Assembly: GCA_903843965.1 (NCBI GenBank)
Contig: CAIMRY010000001.1
Location: 1 to 39,303 of the forward strand
DNA length: 39,303 bases
Source: an uncultured delta proteobacterium
GTDB lineage: Bacteria; Desulfobacterota; Desulfovibrionia; Desulfovibrionales; Desulfovibrionaceae
Direction: 5' to 3'
This document shows, piece by piece, positions 34,434 through 39,303 of the stretch. How positions within the stretch are numbered: the first letter of the stretch is position 1; each line of letters begins with the position of its first letter. A model generated the notes under the pieces. That model made no database searches. It had not been told where the DNA came from and was given only the letters and a program-made list of their open reading frames with translations. Position numbers and translations under genes: made by a program.

Positions 34434-37400
34434 CTAAGCCGGTGGCAGGCCCACGGCAATGTGGCTGTCGTTCACGATGTGGACGTCTGCGGCAACGATG
34501 CTGGTGACGTTCGTGAGGGTGGCGACGACCTGCGCCGTATACGTGGTTCCATGTCCATCCTGGTCGTACATGAGCTGGTGCTGGCTCGTGCTGTTGTCGA
34601 AGTACAGGCACGGCCCCGAGCTGTCGTACATGCCCAGGTTCGGGCCTGCGGTCGAACTGTTGTAGTCGGCAACGCTTCCGTAAACGTGGGGTTGGGCCGA
34701 GGCTGTGTCGGTGAAGCCGAAATTTCCGCCATGGCTGTTATCGTAGAACGCGAGCTTGTCCGTGCCGCTGGTGAAGTTGGTGATGATGTCTCCGGTTGTC
34801 CCGAAATCGCTCTGGCTCTTGTAGATGAACATGTCGGGGGCGGAGGGTGCGCCGGTGAGGGTGTCGTTCCCTCCGCCGCCGAAGATCTTGTTCGAGAAGT
34901 CGCCCGCGCTCGTGTTGGAGCCGGTGATGCAGCCCGTGATGGTGTCGCCCTGCTCGCTGCCGTGGATGTACAGGTAGCCGCCGGTGACGTCATGGGCGTC
35001 GAAGGTCAGGCCGCCGGTGCCGGTCAGCGCCGAGGCGTCCACACTGATGGTGTGGTACATGTCCATGCTGTTCCAGTGGGTCAGCGGGTCGCTGGTGTTG
35101 GACACGTTGGCGAACAGGGTGTTGCCGACAGTCAGATTCGCGTGGTCGCCGTCCAGCACGATGTGCTCGAAGCCGTCCACAACGCCCAGGGCGCTTTGCG
35201 GTCCGGCGCTGTTGTCCAGGTGCAGGGTGTCTTCGCCCGCGCCGCCATGCGCGCCGGGCATTTCAGCGTGCAGGTAGCTGCCGCCGTCGACGGTGTCATT
35301 GCCGCTGCCGCAGTCCACGAGCTGCGTGTCGGCGCCGAAGGTGACGGTGTCGCCGTGGTTTGAGCCGATGTAGTTCTGGATGTTGGACAGGGTGTCCGTA
35401 TGGTGCGTGCCGCCGTATCCGTTGTCGTCGACGATGCCGGTGTCCAGGTGCGCGGTGACGGCGCTTGTGGCGTCGGAGTAGCTCACGGTGTCGCCGGTGA
35501 CGTCATGGCTTCCGCCGTCGATGACGTTGTTGCCGCCTCTGCCGTGGAAGACGTCGTCGCCCAGGCCGCCGGTGAGTTTGTCGTCGCCGCTGCCGCCGGT
35601 GAGGATATTGCCGTAATCGTTGCCCGTTATGGACAGCGCGCCGGTCACGAGGGCGCCGCCAAAGATGAAGGGGGCGCCGCTGTGGCCGGTGGCGTCGATG
35701 GTCAGGGTCTGGCCGGTGGTGCACAGGTGGTCCGTGGCGGTGATGCTGACGGCGTTGTAGCCGTGGATGTTGATATGCTCGATATTGGTGACGCCGTCCC
35801 AGTCGGTCGGGGCCAGGGTGTTGGCCTGGCCCTGCGTCCAGTAGTCGAGGGTGTTGAGTCCGTGCCCGCTGTCTCCGCCGTCGATGATGCAGTTCGCCGT
35901 CAGCGTGTTCACGCCGTCGGTCGCCATGGTGAAGTGGTCGTCGCCGAGGCCGCCGTAGAAGCTGTCGTGGCCTGAAATGCCGATGAACGTGTCGTTGCCC
36001 GTGCCGCCGTGGATGTTGTTGGCGCCTGCGCCCATGCTGAACAGGTCCCCGCCGTTGCCGCCGGTGATGTAGAACCCGTAGTCCGCGCCCACGTCGTGGG
36101 AGTCGAAGGTGAGGACTCCGGTGGTGAGGGCGTGCGCGTCGATGGTGATATGGCCCAGGGTGCCCACCAGGGTCTTCGCCACGGTGTCCGATATCGTCAG
36201 CGAAACATCGGTGGTGGTGTTTCCGAGGACGATGGTCTCGACGTTGCTGACCCCGTTCAGGTCGCCTTCAGGGGTCATGTGGCCCTGGTCAATGGGCTGC
36301 TGGGTGAAGTACAGGGTGTCGTCGCCCGTGCCGCCATGCACCGCAACGGCGCTGTTCAGCTGGGTGAAATGGTACTCGTCGCCTTTGTCGGTGCCGCTCA
36401 GGCTCCCGGATGAGGCGGTGTCGTAGTACACGATCTTGTCGCCCGCAGTGTTGTTCACGAAGGAGACGCTGTGCAGGTCCAGATCGTGGCTGACGCTGTC
36501 GAGGTAGACCTCGACTGTCTCCGCCGCTGGGATTGCGCCGTGGTGGAAGTCGATTTCCCCGAGGTTGGCCAGTTGCCCCGCGCCGAACTTGACCACGGCG
36601 CCGTCGTCCTCCACGTGGAGCGTGCCGAAGCCCTTGACATCCGGGGCCACGGTGAAATCGGTGGCGCCGGTGCCGAAGACCTCGATGGTCGTGAAGCCCG
36701 AGGCGTTGAGCAGGCTCTCCCCGGCCACCACGTCGCCGCTACGGTAGATGACGACGTCGTGGCTTTCGCCCGTCAGGCTGATGACGTCGGCCCCGGCCCC
36801 GCCCTCAATGACGCAGCCAATGGCGTTGCCGGTGATGGTGTCGTCTCCGGCAAGGCCGTTCAGGATGAGGGCGTCCTGCGTTTCCCAGGTGCCCATTCCA
36901 CCGTCACCGCTGGTGGGCAGTGTCAGGTAGGAGGCGTTCAGGACGTCGTTGCCCCCGGTGCCGTTGAAGGTGACGGTCTCGACTGTGCCTGTTGAGCCAG
37001 TGACATAGAAATGGTGATAGGTCACGACGTTGAGGGCCTCGATGCTCTGGGCCAGGGTCAGCAGGCCTGCGTCCATGGTCACGTTGGCCCCGGGGTCCAG
37101 GGCCAGGTTGACGCTGCCCGTGCTGGGCAGGGCAAAGGAGACGTGGGAGAGGTCGGTGGTGCCGGAAACCTGGATGGTGGTCATGGCGAGAGTGCTGGCA
37201 TCAACGACCATGGCGTGGCTGTTGTTGTCGGCTGCGCTGAAGACATAGGTGTCGTGGCCCTCGCCGCCGTGCAGGATGTCGTTGTCGCCGTTGGCGGTGA
37301 GGGTGTCGTCGCCTGCGCCGCCGGTGAGCGTGTCGGCCCCGGCCCCGCCCAGGATGTTCAGCGAGCCGCTAGAGATGTCCGAGCCGTTGAAGTTCAGGTG

Positions 37401-39303
37401 CTGATCGCCGGAGAGCCCCGAGCCGTCCAGCGTAAGCTGGTGGTCCGGCGAATTATCCGTCAGCAGGTCATGGCCGATGATGTGGGCGCTGTCTTTGAAG
37501 ACGATGGTCCCGAATCCGCTCACGCCGTCCAGGGCGTGGGTGTCGGCCGTGGCGCCCACGGTCAGGGCGCCGCCGGCCCCGTACAGGCTGGCGTAGATGT
37601 GGTCCGTTCCGGCCAGCGTGAGATTGGACGCATCCACGTAGTAGCGGGTGTTGACATTCCCGGCGTCGATGTGCTGCGTGCCCGCCGTGCCGAGCTTGAG
37701 GTCCACTTCAGGTATGCAACTCAGGTTCGAGCCGTCCCAGGTGAAGTTCTGCGTCAGAGCATGCGCGTCCACGTGCAGGATGTTGTCGGTGGCGTTCGCC
37801 ACAAACGAGCTTGATGGCTTGAGCGAGGTCGCGGCGTCGCCCAGGAGAATGTGGTCGATGTTGGTCACATGGTCCAGGTCGTGGGTCTGCAAAAGTTCAT
37901 ATGGGGAATCTGGGTTGCTGCCCTGGGCGTGCTGGGTGAAGGAGAGATAGTTGGACCCGCCCCCGCCGTCGATGGTGTCGGCGCTGGTCATGTTCGTGCC
38001 CATGGCGAAGTGGTCGTCGCCCGCGCCGCCGGTGATCTTGAAGGCGTAGCTGGTGGACACGTCGGCGGCGTTGAAGGACAAGGTGTGGAGGCCGCTATCG
38101 CCGGTGCCCAGGTCGCTGCCGTCGATGCTGATGTGGCCCAGGTCGCCCACCAGGGTCTGGGCCACGGCGTCGGTGATGATCAGGCTGGTGTTGGCGTCGC
38201 CCAGGTGGAAATTCTCCACCTCGTGGATGCCGCTCAAGTCGCCGGTGTGGTCGCCGGTCTGGCTCTGGGTGAAGTTCAGGGTGTCGTCTCCCTGGCCGCC
38301 CCAGATGGTGACGGCGCTGGAGAGGTGCGTGCCCAGGTCGAAGGTGTCGTTGACCGTGCCGCCCTTGAGGATCTCGATGCCGCTGAAGGTCTGCGTGCCC
38401 CCGCTGAAGGTGGCGCTGCCCGCGTCGGCGGCGGAGTAGGTGACGTGTATTTGGTGGTCGGCATTGAAGGACGAGTAGTCCAGGGTGTCTGTGCCGCTGC
38501 CGCCGGTGATGGAGTCGTTGCCCATGGAGCCGTGGAAGTGGTTGCCGCCTGCGCCGCCGATGAGGGTGTCGGCTCCCGCGCCGCCGGTGATGTCGAGGTA
38601 CAGGTAGCTCGCCGTGACGCCGCTGGCGTCGAAGGTCAGGGAATGGCTGCTGTCGATGTTCGAGGCGTCGACGGTGAGGCCGCCGCTCGGCACCGAGGCG
38701 TTGCCGACCAGCTTCTCATAGGCGCTGGTGGTCGTGTTGTCGAAGACGATGCTGGAGAAGCCGCTGACATGGGCCAGCTGGTTGTCGAGGGCGCTGTTGT
38801 CGACGTAGTGCAGGGTGTCGCTGCCGCCGCCGCCGGTCAGGGTGTCGGCGCTGGTGAGGTGCGTGCCCCTGTCTATGGAGTCGCTCTCCGTTCCGCCGGT
38901 GAAGTCCAGCTTCGCCGCCAGGGCGGTGGCGTCAAGGGTCAGGCTGCGCCCGAGAAGATGAGCGTCGAGGTGCAGCGTGCCGTCGTTGTTCACGATGCCT
39001 TCGGGCAGGTCCAGGTGCACGCCGCCGGACATGGTCGAGTCGCCGTTGCCCAGGATGTTCACATGCTGCATGTTCGACACGTTGGCCAGGACGTTGCTCT
39101 GGGTGGAGCTGTCGGCAGCGAAGTTGAGGGTGTTGTCGCCGCACTTGCCGTCGATGTGGTCGTCGCTGGTCAGGTGTGTGCCGAAGGTGAAGGTGTCGTT
39201 CTGGTTGGTGCCGGTGATGTGGTCGGCTCCGGCCCCGGCGTGGTAGTCCAGCCCGGCCACGGTGACGTTGCTGGCGTCCAGGGTCAGGGTGCCCCCGGCC
39301 TGG
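34434..39303 (-). CDS. Giant RTX-like calcium-binding repeat protein, 3' part
   Basis: At least 1,620 residues; the frame runs unbroken through the right edge, so the true start is outside, and the GTG at 39260 is not a convincing start. It is an acidic, Gly/Asp/Asn/Thr-rich protein with scattered RTX-type nonapeptides (GGAGADTLTGGAGDDTL, GGLGDDVFHGRGGNNVIDGG). Between them lie longer modules of about 100-130 residues with GTHLTSADT-GGGG-DTL, a VxNxxxLGDA strand and LTFDAxxVxxxYxFxITGGAGDD. Few cysteines are present. The last 130 residues (DIITNFTSGTDKLAF, then an RTX-free tail ending VNDSHIAVGLPPA) look like the C-terminal region of type I secreted proteins. It is expected to fold as calcium-bound parallel beta rolls outside the cell, as adhesin, S-layer-like or matrix protein. 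No type I exporter is in the window. Confidence 0.85.
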   Translation of the reverse strand, partial: QAGGTLTLDASNVTVAGLDYHAGAGADHITGTNQNDTFTFGTHLTSDDHIDGKCGDNTLNFAADSSTQSNVLANVSNMQHVNILGNGDSTMSGGVHLDLPEGIVNNDGTLHLDAHLLGRSLTLDATALAAKLDFTGGTESDSIDRGTHLTSADTLTGGGGSDTLHYVDNSALDNQLAHVSGFSSIVFDNTTTSAYEKLVGNASVPSGGLTVDASNIDSSHSLTFDASGVTASYLYLDITGGAGADTLIGGAGGNHFHGSMGNDSITGGSGTDTLDYSSFNADHQIHVTYSAADAGSATFSGGTQTFSGIEILKGGTVNDTFDLGTHLSSAVTIWGGQGDDTLNFTQSQTGDHTGDLSGIHEVENFHLGDANTSLIITDAVAQTLVGDLGHISIDGSDLGTGDSGLHTLSFNAADVSTSYAFKITGGAGDDHFAMGTNMTSADTIDGGGGSNYLSFTQHAQGSNPDSPYELLQTHDLDHVTNIDHILLGDAATSLKPSSSFVANATDNILHVDAHALTQNFTWDGSNLSCIPEVDLKLGTAGTQHIDAGNVNTRYYVDASNLTLAGTDHIYASLYGAGGALTVGATADTHALDGVSGFGTIVFKDSAHIIGHDLLTDNSPDHQLTLDGSGLSGDQHLNFNGSDISSGSLNILGGAGADTLTGGAGDDTLTANGDNDILHGGEGHDTYVFSAADNNSHAMVVDASTLAMTTIQVSGTTDLSHVSFALPSTGSVNLALDPGANVTMDAGLLTLAQSIEALNVVTYHHFYVTGSTGTVETVTFNGTGGNDVLNASYLTLPTSGDGGMGTWETQDALILNGLAGDDTITGNAIGCVIEGGAGADVISLTGESHDVVIYRSGDVVAGESLLNASGFTTIEVFGTGATDFTVAPDVKGFGTLHVEDDGAVVKFGAGQLANLGEIDFHHGAIPAAETVEVYLDSVSHDLDLHSVSFVNNTAGDKIVYYDTASSGSLSGTDKGDEYHFTQLNSAVAVHGGTGDDTLYFTQQPIDQGHMTPEGDLNGVSNVETIVLGNTTTDVSLTISDTVAKTLVGTLGHITIDAHALTTGVLTFDSHDVGADYGFYITGGNGGDLFSMGAGANNIHGGTGNDTFIGISGHDSFYGGLGDDHFTMATDGVNTLTANCIIDGGDSGHGLNTLDYWTQGQANTLAPTDWDGVTNIEHINIHGYNAVSITATDHLCTTGQTLTIDATGHSGAPFIFGGALVTGALSITGNDYGNILTGGSGDDKLTGGLGDDVFHGRGGNNVIDGGSHDVTGDTVSYSDATSAVTAHLDTGIVDDNGYGGTHHTDTLSNIQNYIGSNHGDTVTFGADTQLVDCGSGNDTVDGGSYLHAEMPGAHGGAGEDTLHLDNSAGPQSALGVVDGFEHIVLDGDHANLTVGNTLFANVSNTSDPLTHWNSMDMYHTISVDASALTGTGGLTFDAHDVTGGYLYIHGSEQGDTITGCITGSNTSAGDFSNKIFGGGGNDTLTGAPSAPDMFIYKSQSDFGTTGDIITNFTSGTDKLAFYDNSHGGNFGFTDTASAQPHVYGSVADYNSSTAGPNLGMYDSSGPCLYFDNSTSQHQLMYDQDGHGTTYTAQVVATLTNVTSIVAADVHIVNDSHIAVGLPPA

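Noticed and set aside
39258-39303. GTG at 39260 as the start of the giant repeat protein
   Set aside because: The frame continues without a stop to the edge with the same repeat character (LTLDASNVTVAGLDYHAG), so the gene is truncated by the window.

Overview
The window reads as chromosomal DNA of a GC-rich deltaproteobacterium (Desulfobacterota), most probably a Desulfovibrionaceae-type sulfate reducer. This rests on the gene order and protein types: a coproporphyrin-type bacterioferritin like that of Desulfovibrio desulfuricans, an atpF'-F-H-A-G-D-C operon without the a and c subunits, a glmU-zapB-zapA-6S RNA-rny cluster, and palindromic GC-rich intergenic repeats. No database search was possible, so the genus is inference.

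Layout. (1) 1-4440 is a defence-type accessory segment, AT-richer than the rest. It holds the tail of a possible transposase, the decapitated C-terminus of a MmeI-like DNA methyltransferase, an RloC-like zinc-hook anticodon nuclease, and a membrane-anchored coiled-coil protein of unknown function, closed by a strong terminator. (2) 4588-9474 (+) is a pglD-pglE-pglF set for UDP-N,N'-diacetylbacillosamine, followed by an overlapping UPF0104/LPG-synthase-like membrane protein. (3) 9725-11807 (-) is tyrS preceded by a YmdB-type phosphodiesterase, divergent from the potassium transporter kup (+, 11993-13864). (4) Kup and bacterioferritin converge on a palindrome-rich spacer (13900-14080). Next to bfr lies an inserted AT-richer class I Fic toxin-antitoxin pair (14801-15740). 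(5) 15795-19646 (-) carries rny, 6S RNA, zapA, zapB and glmU. (6) 19775-25609 (-) is the F1Fo ATP synthase operon, with its own promoter candidate and terminator. (7) 25885-31249 (-) is the rod-shape operon mreB-mreC-mreD-mrdA-rodA. (8) 31368-34372 (+) holds a YhcC-type radical SAM protein, an O6-alkylguanine-DNA alkyltransferase and a glycosyltransferase. (9) 34434 to the right edge (-) is the 3' part of a giant repetitive RTX-like calcium-binding secreted protein.

Most of the window is housekeeping: energy, envelope, cell shape, division and RNA turnover. The novel material is concentrated in four places: the RloC/coiled-coil pair at the left edge, the Fic module, the giant repeat protein, and families of degenerate short tandem repeats that decorate gene ends and even enter coding regions (5231-5340, 9475-9577, 31757-31830, 32480-32735).
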